64,000 nucleotides of DNA from Sitta carolinensis. Taxonomy: Eukaryota > Chordata > Aves > Passeriformes > Sittidae. How positions within the stretch are numbered: position 1 is the stretch's first letter; each line of letters starts with the position of its first letter. Positions 28,901 through 40,580 of the stretch are shown piece after piece. The position numbers and the translations under genes are program-made. The stretch covers positions 2,291,501 through 2,355,500 of the forward strand of contig CM063299.1 of assembly GCA_032173965.1 (NCBI GenBank), read 5' to 3'. Under the pieces are notes generated by a model, which was not told the DNA's origin, did no database searches, and saw only the letters and a list, made by a program, of their open reading frames with translations.

Positions 28901-31900
28901 CACGCTGGCCAGGGAAATAGTTTTGGAAATATTTTCCAAATTCCCTGTAAAAAGTGGTGGATATTTCCTAAGACAAATAGTGGGAGGTTTTTTACCTGCT
29001 TTAATTTGTTGATAGGGGAGATAGGACGTGGACGTGGGTGTGTGTCCCTGTGTTTGTGGCCTGCTTGCAAAAAAGGGTTTGTGTTCATTAAAGGATATTC
29101 TTGCTAGCTCTGTTTTATAGGGGTTTTTTAGTTACATAAACAAATGGAAATGTTTTCTTTTCTGGGTTTCTTTAATTCAGTTGAAATCACAGCAAGACAA
29201 AATATGCCAATGCTCCCCTACCATGTTTCCAGCCCAGACATTGCCATGTGGGGTCTCTAAATGCACAAGAAATTAAAAAATGAGGCAATTTAAACTTGGA
29301 ATAAAATGGAACTGATGAGAAGATTTTATAGTAGATTACTTTGAAGGGCATGTAAAGTAAACAAACATTCAAAAGTGAGAAGGAAGATAAAAACACATTT
29401 ACCAGCATTCAGAAAATCCCAGTGAAATATTTCTTTTAAACACATGGTGATGGTGCTTGTTGCAGTTAAACCCCCACTGAGCTCAATGTTTGTACCCAGG
29501 AATCTCCTTCCCATCCCTCACACACAAATATTGTGCTGAACACCAGCCTGGTTGGGGACTGGCATTAAATAAATAAAGTCCTTTACTTATCTGTCTTATT
29601 AGTCCTGATGAATACATGGCATGGATCAGCAAAACTCTTTTAAGATAAAACAGAATCTAAATTGCCTGGTTTCAGTTCTGGAGGGTTCTGTAGCAGCAAG
29701 CAATAATGAACAGATGAGGGAAGCAGCCAGACCTACAAAAGAAATAGTATTTTTAAAAGACTGTACTTAGGGGGAAAAAAAAGGGTTTGCCTTTGTACAT
29801 AAAGAGCTCTATTCATTAAAAGAAGTTTTTACAAATGTGGTTATTTCAAATAGTGGAAAAGTGTGAAATACACTTAAAATGAGTAAAATTTGTGGGTTTT
29901 CCTATGGGTTAAATATGTGCCATACTAATAAAGCTCTCCTCACACCTCTTCCTACCTCAGAGTCTCTGGCCTCATTCTGCAAAGATGGTTTGAATGGAGG
30001 GAGCTCAGCCCTCCCCTGCCAGGCTCAGCTCTGGGGAGAGCTCAAGGCATCCTGAGCAAGCCCGTGAGCTGCACCGTGGGTGAGGCTCACACAGAGCCCA
30101 GCACAGCTCCTGGGCAGGGGCTGCTCCCAGCAGGGAAGGAGAATTCAGAGCAGAGACCAAACCACACTGCTCAGAAACATCCAGCAAGCTCAAACCTTCT
30201 GCCAGGCAGCCCCAGCAGGTCCAATTTTAAACCAAAAATGTCCCAAGTGCTGTGTAGGTGCTGAGACCTCGTGTCACTGCAGAGCCCGAGCACCTCTGAA
30301 GTACACAGATAAATAAATATACACACAGATCTTTGGGTCAGCGACTCAGAGAGCCCAAGAGCAGGCACAGCTCCCTCCTGAGTGTGCTTTTCATGACAAC
30401 GTGCTGCTTTCTGCACGAGGCTCTCCTTCCCTTTCCTGGGTTTAAACCAGACCTGGCACTTACACTGTAGAAAAACCACATCAACAGCTTAGACATGAAA
30501 AAACATCCCTGCCTCAGGTTTCCTGAACGGTGCCCTGTGCTGCAGGGCAGCATTCCTGGCTAACCCAGAGGAACCCAGCAGGACCACGGATTTCCACGGG
30601 AGCTCCTTCCACAAGGGTTTAGAAACTGGTGACAATCTTTACAGCACTGAGTTTCCAGAGTTTCACCCTCCCTTAGAAAAGAAAGCTTCCAACAGCTTTA
30701 GAATGAAACAGAGGTGTTAAAAGCTGATTATTTATAAGTACCCAATTTCCAAGCTTTTGTCCTGGCGGTTTTCAGCCACCAGTGATGTGCAGAAGTTGAG
30801 ATATCAGTGTTTAACATAAATGTGTTTAAACCCATTCCTCCTCAGTTCTGTAACTCTGGTATCTGTTGCTGCTCATGTCAGTGAGACACCTGAAATGTAA
30901 CATGACATCTCCACAGTGGATTAGGCACAGAAAATAGGACATTTTGGAAAGCAAGGCTTAGATACAAAAAAATTAAAAGCTCAATCTCTGCTGTAGCAAA
31001 ATCCCTTCCAATTTTCATAGCACTAGCAAGAAAATTATCAATTCACATGCACTGCCCAAGGAATCATAATTATATTTTATATATGAATAGGGATAAAAAC
31101 ACATATGTTCCAGCTACATGCTATTGTAACCTCCTTCACTACATACAGATTCCCTCTGCTTCATCCAAGCAAAGGAGAATTTAATAGCAGAATAGTCTTG
31201 CTGAACATTAACAAATTAATAAATTTTAATTTAATTTAATTTATTTATGTCAGGAGAGACTAGGGGAGGACAGAGCCATGTGTTTGCTCAGCACAACTGT
31301 GCTGTTTAACAAACAAAGTCCCCGGGAGGAATCCCAGAGCAGGGCTCGATGTCTGCACCACAGCTCCAACTCCCTGTCCTTAGGGAAGATTTCCAGGAGC
31401 ACAACTGAGCACCAAACTTTGCCAGGTGACTTTTTCCTGATGTCCTGGGATGGGATGATGTTGGGGTGAAGCTCCAAAGCTGCTCTCTGGATGAGGCTGA
31501 GCCTGTCCCACCCCACAGAATCCTTGCACATCCCACAGGGTCCCTGCAGCCTGCCAGGGTCTGCCAAGCCTCTCCAAAGGCACCACGGTGAAACCTGCTC
31601 TGCATTTAACCACTGACAGATGTTCTCTGGGCAGAATATGAATTTCTCTCCCGAGAACAGGACATTTTGTTGTAATAAGCCCCTGTCCCCTCCAGAGTTC
31701 CATTCCCTCTGTCAGTGCTGCCCCCGGCAGCTGTGTCCAGCCTGGAAGGTGTTTGGAACATGGGGAGGTGAGAATGGGAGCAGTTCCAAGAGGTTTTGTT
31801 AAAAAACATTTTTGAAAATGTTAAATCACACTGTGCCAGCCACTGAAATCGTTTCCTTCTCACCAAACTCACGCAGTGGTTTTACAATTTTAACAAAGCC

Positions 31901-34900
31901 ACAAAAAAATCTGCCTGAAATAGTAACAGTAATCCCTTAAAAAATCCTTAAAAAAGCCTTCACCTGAGCGGCAGAGGCTGGGGAGCTGCCCAGGAGGGTC
32001 GTGCCTCTCCTCTGTCCTTTTGTCTGTGAAGCCATTCCCTGGCTGGCCCTGTACTCACAATTAATCACTTCTGCTTCCAATGATTCCCTTGCCTTTGGAA
32101 GTGATGTGGGGCTGAGGGCTTTCAGTGTGTTACAGCCCATTTGTAAATACATCAGTTCACACCTCAGTGTTGTACTTGGTACCGAGACACCACCCAGAGC
32201 TAATCTGATCCAGGCAGGCTGGAGCACAGCTCCTCCCCATCCTCAAAAGGCAGCAGGTGCTGGGCCAAAAGTCATCTTTTTCAAGTTGCAGTAGGCCTTG
32301 TCCTGCTCTGGAAGCTGTTCCTCCCCTTTTTCCTGTAACTTGGCACCGCAGGATCCACTCCAGCCACCATTTGACTTTAATCAGAACTGCAAGTGAGGTC
32401 CAAAACTCGTTGAAAGCTCATTTATCCATCCCAGTTCACTCCCGTGATGCCCAGTAGCACTTTCTGACAGCGAGGTGCTGGGAATGGGTTGGTTTCCCTC
32501 AGAATCCATCTGTGGTACACCACTGTGTGCAGCCTGTGTGTTTATTGGATTCAGAGAACTGATTTTTAATTGGAAAAAATTTCTGGGAATCCGAACAGTA
32601 CCCTGGAACTGGGATTGTGGCACAGCTGTGGTGACTTTAGCCCTGTTCACACAAGTACCAGCAGTGATGGCACCTCTACCTTCAAGAGAGGCTTGGAGGC
32701 TCTGTGGAGCCTGCAGGTATTTCCTGGACCTTTAGGCCTTGGATTGACCTCCAAGCTTTTGTGTTTTCAAAGTTTCAATTAGATGGGAAAGCTGGAGCAC
32801 AGCCAGAGTAAGTGCACCCACTACTGCATCACTCACTGCAGGGAATCACTTGAAATCTTGCTGCAGCTCTGCACTGGAAGGAATTCAGAATTTAAATTGT
32901 TTAGTGCAAGGGGAAACCCATCCTTTCCTTCAGACCCAGCAGCAAAAGTTTCTGCAAATGCTTGGCCCTTAAAATATGATTTCCACTGCTTTAACCTTTG
33001 CTTTGATGCTGCCACAAGTAGCTGCTGTAAAGGTTGCCTGCTGCACTGGGAAAGTCTGCTCGCTCCAAATCAGTTATCTGCAAATTCTATGCTTCATCTG
33101 AGCCACATAATTAAAGAAAATTTCCAGGGATTTCATTGGTAAGACAATACTTCCAGCTTGTATTACTCTATTACCAGCCATAATGATCTCCAAATCCTTC
33201 CATAGCCTATCCATCATTTCAGTTACATTTCTTGCTCAGAGAGGATGACTTTTCTAAATCAGTTTTCCCACCTTTGGAAAGCCCTATGTCTGCCAGCAGT
33301 CACTCTCTCTGCTTGAGCCCAATTTATTCTTTTTCAGCCCACCTTGTCCAATAACTCCAGGCTGAGAAAGGGAACTTTGTTCCATTCGTTTCCCAGATCC
33401 CAATATACATTCAGAAAGTAAACTGACCAAATCTAGAGAAAAGCTTGAAGCTTTATCCTCATTCCTCTGGAGCTCAGCACTTTCAGCTTCATGTCCTCAC
33501 ATTCCCTGAACTGATTGAAGAACATTCCCCAGACATTTCTGAGGCTCTGGCCTGGCCAGCTTCAGAACAGCTTTTATGGCCAATTTTTTCATAAGTCTAA
33601 TATTAAACTGAACTACTTCCTTTATTTTTTTCACAGCTGCCAATTTTCCTTGTTTTACAAACGAAGATTATCACTTTTCCTAATTGTACAGTAAGGCCAG
33701 GGCTTAGATTAGGATTGCCCCTTTTCATCATTCATTTTCCAAACAGGATTTGAGTTCCAGGATTTGGCTGCCAGGAAGGAGCTCCAGTTTCTGCCCACCT
33801 TTCCAGTCATTCCTCAGGGCTGGGATTTGAAAGGACCAGACGTGCTTCTCCTGAAGCCCAGAGCTCACATGCAGAGGGTTTGTTAGTTTGTAAGTTGATC
33901 TGAAATATCCCATCAGAATTATTCTTAAATTTCAGATTACAAGTTTGGGTTTGGTCCTAGTTTCTCATCTCACAGAGATCACTGGCTGACAATTATTGTT
34001 GCACTGTGGGCTTCAAATGATTCTTTAATTTGGTTCCAAAATGAGTATTTTAGCTTGTATTTTTATCTGCCCAAGAGTTTCCTCTTTTCTGCCATTTTCT
34101 GGGGAGCTCTCTGGGTGATTGCAGTCAGACCTGGTCAGTTCAGCCTCGGGGTCTGTATCCAGACCTGGGGAATTCCCACCTGGCCTGGCAATTCTCTACA
34201 TGTCCCCAGAACTTTCTTTCTTATCACAGGTCTCAGTCCTTCCAAAAAGGGCTTCCAGATGTTGCAGATTCTTGTTGCAATTACATCTGGCCACCTTTGA
34301 TTTCTGAGTGAGTCCTGCAGAAAACAAGGGACTTGAGAGAAAAAAAAAAAAAAAAAAGAGAAAAAAGAAGCAACAACTTCTCAGATACTGGTGTTTAAAA
34401 ACACTGTCTGGATGTTCTGAATTAATATTGTGTTAGAAGAAGCCAAATGGCTGCATGCCAGGGCTCAACCCAAGGTGTATTTTTATGGCAAAGCTATAAA
34501 CCCACAAAATAAGTGGTTCATAATGGAAATTCTGACACACTTTTAATATTAAGAGCAGAAATGTAGCGCTTGTGGCAAGTCAGGATTTGACAGCTGCAGT
34601 ACTCACCTGTCAGCTGCAGAGCCTGAACAATCCATCCTGGAGGGAGGAGAAAGGATTCCTCCTTTATCTCATCCTGCTCCAGCCACACAGTTTGGGGGCA
34701 GAGGGGTCCAGCCCTGCTCAGCCATTCATCCTGGAGCCTTTCAAACCCTTTTTTTTTTTCTGGCTGGTTACAGGGAAAAGCAACCACTGGGATTCCCAGA
34801 GCCCTGCAGTGTGCTGGAGCTCAGCCTTGGCTCCAGCAGAGCAGCTTTCAGCAGCTGGAAATGGGAGGTTTTCTGTGCCACTGCTCCTTCTCAGGGGCAC

Positions 34901-36560
34901 TTCCCACAGGGAGCCAGAGGCAGGGGGAACTGTGGGACTGGGCTGTCAATCAAACCCAAAAATCATCCCTGGGAACTTATAAAAAATACCAGAGCTATGG
35001 AGCAGGCCTGGGGAAAGGAGCAAGCTTGAGCAATATTTAGGATATTCTATCAGTTTGTACAGGCAGAAAGATAATTGATTGTGAAAGTGATAATAATAGA
35101 AAATATTGGTAGCAATGAGAAAGGAGCAAAATTAATTTCATAAGGCTGCAACATCACACAAATGAATATTATACCCAAGACAGTTTAATTTGGCAAAAGA
35201 CAAGGGACATTTCTATTCCCACAGGAATGTTCTAAGTGGTCACCTATATTAGAAGTCTCCCATCAATAAATCATTTACAACATATAAAACAGATAGAAAG
35301 GAAGGAGAATTAGATCTATTCAATTAATAATATTCAATACAATGGTGTGTGCTGGCTCTAGATCTGATTTGTCTGTATGGCATCTGTTAAAGCTGAGATT
35401 TCCAAATACAATTCAGGGGGTTCTGGGTGCCTTTGCCATTCCAAACATGTTGATTTGCAGTCACGTTTTTCAGGAAAACCCAGAAAAAAAGAAGTCAAGG
35501 TCTGGTTGCCAGAATGGAAGCAGAGACCTGTGTACACACACTCATGTAAACAGCTTGAACTTATTTCAGCCTGCACACAGCAGTGGCAGAGAAAAGGCTG
35601 TGAGGCAAAGTGAAGGAAACCTAAACAGCTGACAAATAAACACAGGGTGATGGATTCAACTCCCCAAGCAGCATGAATGTCTTCTATGCTATAAATTAAC
35701 TTCTGCCCCTCCTCATGCACAGATTAACTACAGCAGCAAAGAACAATGCAGAAGCCCTTTTAAATAAAATGAAAATGAAAACCAAATCACATATTACATA
35801 AAAATAATCTGTCTGCAGATGAACTAAAACATTTGTGCTTCTGAAGCAGAATTCATACCTTTACTTCCAGCATCTTCAATTAACACTCCTAGGAAATTTA
35901 ACAGTTAAATGAATGTTCTGGAGGGTACTGAATGCAGGGAAGCAGAGCCTGGGGCTCACCAACTGCCTGCAGTCTTTAGGAGACTCCAAGAGCTTAAAGC
36001 CATCAGCAAGTTTTACTTGCATCTTGAGGCTATTACTCCCAAATGTACACTGGCTTAGCTTCGTACATTCTGAGGGCATTTATAGCATGCCTAGAAATTA
36101 AATCAAAGCTTAAAAAAGCTGTTGTTGTGTGTCAAATCACAAGCAGCCTGCTGGGCTCACATGGGAAACGCTCCGTGGTTCTCCACGGAACTTCCTGGAA
36201 AAACCAAACGCTGCTGGGATGATTGAAGGCAGGACTGAAACACCACTCCAGGACCAAAACAAACTTGGAACACAGGGCAGGAATAGGATGGAGATGGACA
36301 GGCAGCACACAAAGGAATCCTGACAAAGATACCAGCAGGCACCTAATAATTCGGTGCTTAGAGGCTCTCGAAGGGCTGCAAGCTCCAAAGGAAGCCAATG
36401 CTTGGCCAAGTGTTTGCTTTTCCATAATGGGGGCAGCTGAACCCTGCCCAGCCTGACAGACAGAGCAGGAACACCTCGGGAGGGCTGGGCTCCAGAGTTT
36501 GCCTCTGGAAATGCAGCTGGAATGTGGCACTGGAGTGCCCCGGCTGCTCCCTGGATTAGG
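28900..36560. other. Intergenic region (28.9-36.6 kb)
   Basis: No gene is supported. It is mostly unique AT-rich sequence with an 18-A run (34340-34357). No clear LINE, LTR or tandem array was seen. Confidence 0.7.
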
Positions 36561-37060
36561 AGATCGCTGTAAGGTAACGAAACCTCTGCCTTGATCATTT
36601 ACAGCCAGTGTGGGTTCCAAACGTGGCACAAAGCACACTGATGGATCTCTAATGTCTGTGTAGCTACACGCCTTGAAGGTAATTATTTTAGTGGCTGTTT
36701 TATGATAAAGGTGAATGAGGGTGTGTTTAATCTTTTGGTGATGGAGGTTACTTTAACACAAACTCCGTCATCAACAGAAACAGAGGATCCTGCCCTCATC
36801 CTGTGTCTTCTGAGTGGTGCCTTTTGTACTTCGGTTATTTCCTTCAGTAAAGCTTTTTGGGTGCTCCGAGTTAGAAATTAACATTTATTTTTAACCTATG
36901 AGCTGAGAACAGCATCAATGCATCCGGGACAAGAGCTGAAGAGTTTACTCTGATTTTCCTGAGATCAGGCTTTGCTTTACCATTAGTCTCATATATTTCT
37001 TGGCGATTCCTTAGGTTAATTTTTAAATACAAATTACTATTAGTTTAATCTCCATTTGGA
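36560..37060. promoter_or_regulatory. Candidate conserved non-coding element
   Basis: This 500-bp unique segment has a TAATTA core (36681-36686) and TTTTATGATAAAG (36698-36710, posterior-Hox type TTTATGA). Several CpG words (CTACACGCC, CTCCGTCATC, ACTTCGGTT, GCTCCGAG) sit in an otherwise CpG-poor neighbourhood. Enhancer identity is inferred from texture. Confidence 0.28.
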
Positions 37061-39230
37061 TACTCCTGGAAAGGAGTCTCAGCGTGGGTGCAAGGCCAGC
37101 TGTGCCTTGCAAAGGGGGAAAAGGAAGGGGATTGACAGCAGCTCTTGTTGCTGCCCAGCCCAGCTCTGCAGATCTCCAACAGCCACGGTGCTTTCCTTGG
37201 ACCAGCTCCCCTCCTTTTATTAGCTCCTAGCTGCTTTGCTGGGGAAGAAAATCAATGGAAACTGGATTTCTCCAAATATTTGTTTTGGTGTAAAACAAAG
37301 ATAGCCCAAGAAAAGTACTTCAGGCAGAAATCTCATGACTGAAAAATTAGACTGGTAAGATTTTAAGACCAAGTTAAAAGTTATGGGTTTTCTTGGGTTT
37401 ACTTTCTTTGGAAGCAACAGAAACCTAGAAACTCTCTCGTGGTGCAACAATGCTCAGCACCATTGAGGGTCTCAGTATCACCTTCTGGCATGATTTAAAT
37501 CAGGAAAATTTTCATAAATAATTTTCATTATTAGATGTAAACAATTTAAATGTCAAGACGGATACACAACACCCACCCCTGAGCTGTGAAAGGTTTAACA
37601 GCTCAGACCCCTACAGTCCAAGCAGCAGAAGAACTCCAATATTCCCTCTATGGCATGGGGGCAGGATGTGGAAAGTTGGGAGGTCAATGGAAAAACCCTG
37701 TGCCATAGGAACTCCATTTTGTTCCATTGTGAAATCACCAGGGGAAAATAAAGGGCTGGGAGCCACGAGCACAAACACAACCCCGAGCAGGGGCTGCAGC
37801 ACTGCGGGAGAATTTGGGAATTCTGCTGTCCCTGCTGGCAGCACCGTGCAAACCCCACTTACCTGGGCACTGCACAGCACACCCAGCACCTGGGGGGTTC
37901 CCCAGAGCCTGCAGGGAGTGAGGAACCCCAAAATCCCCGAGCCAAAGCTGCGTGTGCTCCCGAGCCCTGCCCGCACTCGGGCAGGGGGCTGTGCCTGGTG
38001 GGCTCGGCAGGACCAGCCTTGGTCCAAACCCCCAGCCCAGCCTGGGGGCTCAGGTGCCCCTGCCAAAGGCAGAAACTGAGCCTTTGTAGAGCCCCTCATC
38101 CCCTCCTGCAGCTGAGGGAAGAAACCCCACCATTCCCATGGCAAGCACTTGCCCAAAACACGGGAGGTCCTTTCCTCGGAGCAGAGGACAAGCCCAGGGA
38201 TAATTGTGAAAATAAATACTTCAAAACTTGGCTCTATTTCTTTGCCTCCACAAAAAAGGAGCAGTTAAATCCATAACCTGAGTTTCAGACTAACTTTTAT
38301 AAATTATTTTTCCTCTGCAAGAGTTAAGCAGCATTTCTTTGATCTTTGTGTATGAAATACTTCAACTTTCAGGGTAATGGCAGTCAATGTCCACTCTCAT
38401 TTTAAAGTATAATTTGTGGCTTCAGTATTTACAGTGTTGTTTTGATGGAACACAAAAAAAATAGAATTAATTCAATATTGTTTATGTCTGGTTTGAAGTC
38501 ACAGAAGTTACAAACTGAAGTTCAGACATTCAGATTTTTCACATCTTTTGGAATTTTAAACTGTGCTTATATGGGACAAAATTTTTGCCTTCCCAAGGCT
38601 CCTTCCCTGACTGATCTGTGGATTTCAGCATGATTTGGTTTCTACCTGACAGTAGAAGACAGAAATTGGCTAAAAGTAAATTCTGGATCATATTAAGGAT
38701 TATTTTGCTTTCCCAGTAACATTATCCTGTAAGTCTATACAGCATAAACCACATAGCAGAGGAATATTTATATATGAATTATTTCCATACAAAAAGGAAC
38801 TGATTTTTCCTCTCAGTGTAATATTACTGTACCACATGCATGGGGCTGTCTGAAGAGGTGAAACCTGGGGTACAAGGTGGAAGAAAACCACTTGGAGCAT
38901 GGATTAATGGAAAATAAAGAGCTGGAGGATGTTCATGGACTCTAACGTGAAGGACAGCAACAATTCAAACAAGGATCAATAAAACTAAAAGTTTATATTA
39001 ACAAAAATATTCCCTTCTATAACACATGGCATTTTATATGTGGTAATAATTTAAAAAAAAAAAAAAAAAGGATTGGTTCAACCCTGTAAATAATGGGAGC
39101 ACCTACAACATTTTCATGTTTTCCTGTCTTATTTGTGATTATTTTTGGATGGATTGGATAAATTGGACTACCTTTATGTCCCTTAGGAAGAACATGTCAG
39201 TTTGAAAGGTTAAGCTCTGCAACACTCCAC
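37060..39230. other. Intergenic region (37.1-39.2 kb)
   Basis: A GC-rich part at 37760-38180 carries a 181-codon minus-strand open frame without recognisable domains and a consensus minus-strand donor (37857-37865). The rest is AT-rich, including a 17-A run (39053-39069). No gene is called. Confidence 0.65.
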
Positions 39231-39232
39231 TT

Positions 39233-40008
39233 GCAAACAAGGCCTGGCCAAGGAGAGAGCAGTTTTTTGGGAATGACTTCACTGCATCCCCTCCAAAATA
39301 AAACTGTTGTGAGCAAACAGAGAACTCCTCCAGGTGCAAAGCACTGTTTTCTTTGTAGCAGCATTCATCTGACCCACTCTGAACAGCCAGAATGGATCAG
39401 ATGCAAACAGGACCTGGGCAAGGAGAGAGCACTTTTAGGGAATGACTTCACTGCAGCCCCCCCAAAATAAAACACTGCATCTCCTCCAAAATAAAACACT
39501 GCATCTCCTCCAAAATAAAACACTGCATCCCCCCAAATAAAACACTGCATCCCCTCAAAATAAAACACTGCATCCCCCTCAAAATAAAACACTGCATCCC
39601 CCCCAAAATAAAACACTGCATCCCCTCCAAAATAAAACACTGCATCCCCCCAAAATAAACACTGCATCCCTCAAAATAAAACACTGCATCCCCCCAAAAT
39701 AAAACACTGCATCCCCTCCAAAATAAAACACTGCATCTCCTCCAAAATAAAACACTGCATCCCCTCCAAAATAAAACACTGCATCTCCTCCAAAATAAAA
39801 CACTGCATCCCCCTCAAAATAAACACTGCATTTCCTCCAAAATAAAACACTGCATCCCCCCCAAAATAAAACACTGCATCCCCTCCAAAATACAACACTG
39901 CATCTCCTCCAAAATAAAACTGCTGTGAGCAAACAGAGAACTCCTCCAGGTACAAGCCAGTGTCTTCTTTGTAGCAGCATTCATCTGACCCACTCTGAAC
40001 AGCCAGAA
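39233..40008. repeat. Nested duplication A-B-A-(minisatellite)-B
   Basis: Block A (39233-39290) and block B (39291-39392, 102 bp) form a 170-bp unit. Block A recurs at 39403-39460, and a second B of exactly 102 bp closes the array at 39907-40008. Between the second A and second B the junction sequence has expanded to a 23-24-bp minisatellite. B copies share GAGCAAACAGAGAACTCCTC and CATTCATCTGACCCACTCTG. Confidence 0.92.
39457..39920. repeat. ~23.5-bp minisatellite, about 19 copies
   Basis: The unit contains AAAATAAAACACTGCAT preceded by 5-7 pyrimidines (CTCCTCC or CCCCCC variants). CACTGCAT-type ends recur 19 times from 39480 to 39903. Units are 21-24 bp and the 24-bp form preserves reading frame. 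No unique spacers separate the copies. Minus-strand open frames over it are repeat translations (FYFGGDAV-type) and not genes. Confidence 0.95.
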
Positions 40009-40149
40009 ACGCAGCAGGGCATCTCCAGAGCCCCAACAGGAGAACGACCCAGAGAACGAATTTCCCCAAGAGGCACCGACAAAATTAGACCTAGGTGGCA
40101 AAGCTAAAGCCAATGAAACGCTTATAAACCCCAAAGCCCCTGTCTGCTG

Positions 40150-40240
40150 TTGCCGGTGGGATTTCTCCTCGTCGCCGGCTGCTCCCGGCTCGCAGGGGTC
40201 GAGCGCTGCCCGGTTCGGAGCCCCGGGAGCGGCGCGGGGC
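40150..40240. promoter_or_regulatory. CpG micro-island
   Basis: Fourteen CpG dinucleotides fall between 40154 and 40236, in a CpG-poor flank. It sits between the minisatellite array and the TAAT-rich candidate element at 40240-40580. It may mark an unmethylated enhancer or a non-coding RNA promoter (inference). Confidence 0.4.
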
Positions 40241-40580
40241 TTTCCCAGGGATGCACTAATGTGTCAGACTTGTAAAAGAGCTCTTAGTGCGACAGCCCCA
40301 TTTAGAGAGGGACGGAAACTCACTTTAAATACTTAAGGCTTTAATATCTAGTCCATTACTCCGCAGAAAGGTCTTGTAAAGAGTCAATTATGGGATCCTT
40401 CTGATTCGATCCACATGCAAGGGAAATCCGCTCCTTTGCCTTTAAACCTCGGGACTAAGTGTCCTGTTTAAATAATTAGTGACACTTTTTCTTTGATCAA
40501 ATTGATTCACATTGTTATTCTTTTATGTTAATTTAAAGCTTAATCCATGTAAAATCCAAGACAGATCTTAATCCATCATT
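40240..40580. promoter_or_regulatory. Candidate enhancer with two TAATCC motifs
   Basis: Unique TAAT-rich sequence holds PITX/bicoid cores at 40541-40546 and 40569-40574, 28 bp apart. It also has TTTAAATAATTAGTGACAC near 40468 and TTTGATCAAATTGATTCAC near 40492. Tbx4 is known in mouse to have a hindlimb enhancer downstream of the gene, and this segment is a candidate for a related element. Homology was not tested. Confidence 0.33.

Noticed and set aside
29940..29947. T-box half-sites TCACACCT at 29940, 32157 and 44531 as autoregulatory sites
   Set aside because: Three copies of an 8-mer in 64 kb on two strands is close to the chance expectation of about two, and they are not clustered.
39457..39920. 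CRISPR-like array
   Set aside because: Copies are directly adjacent with no unique spacers, and the context is a vertebrate genome.
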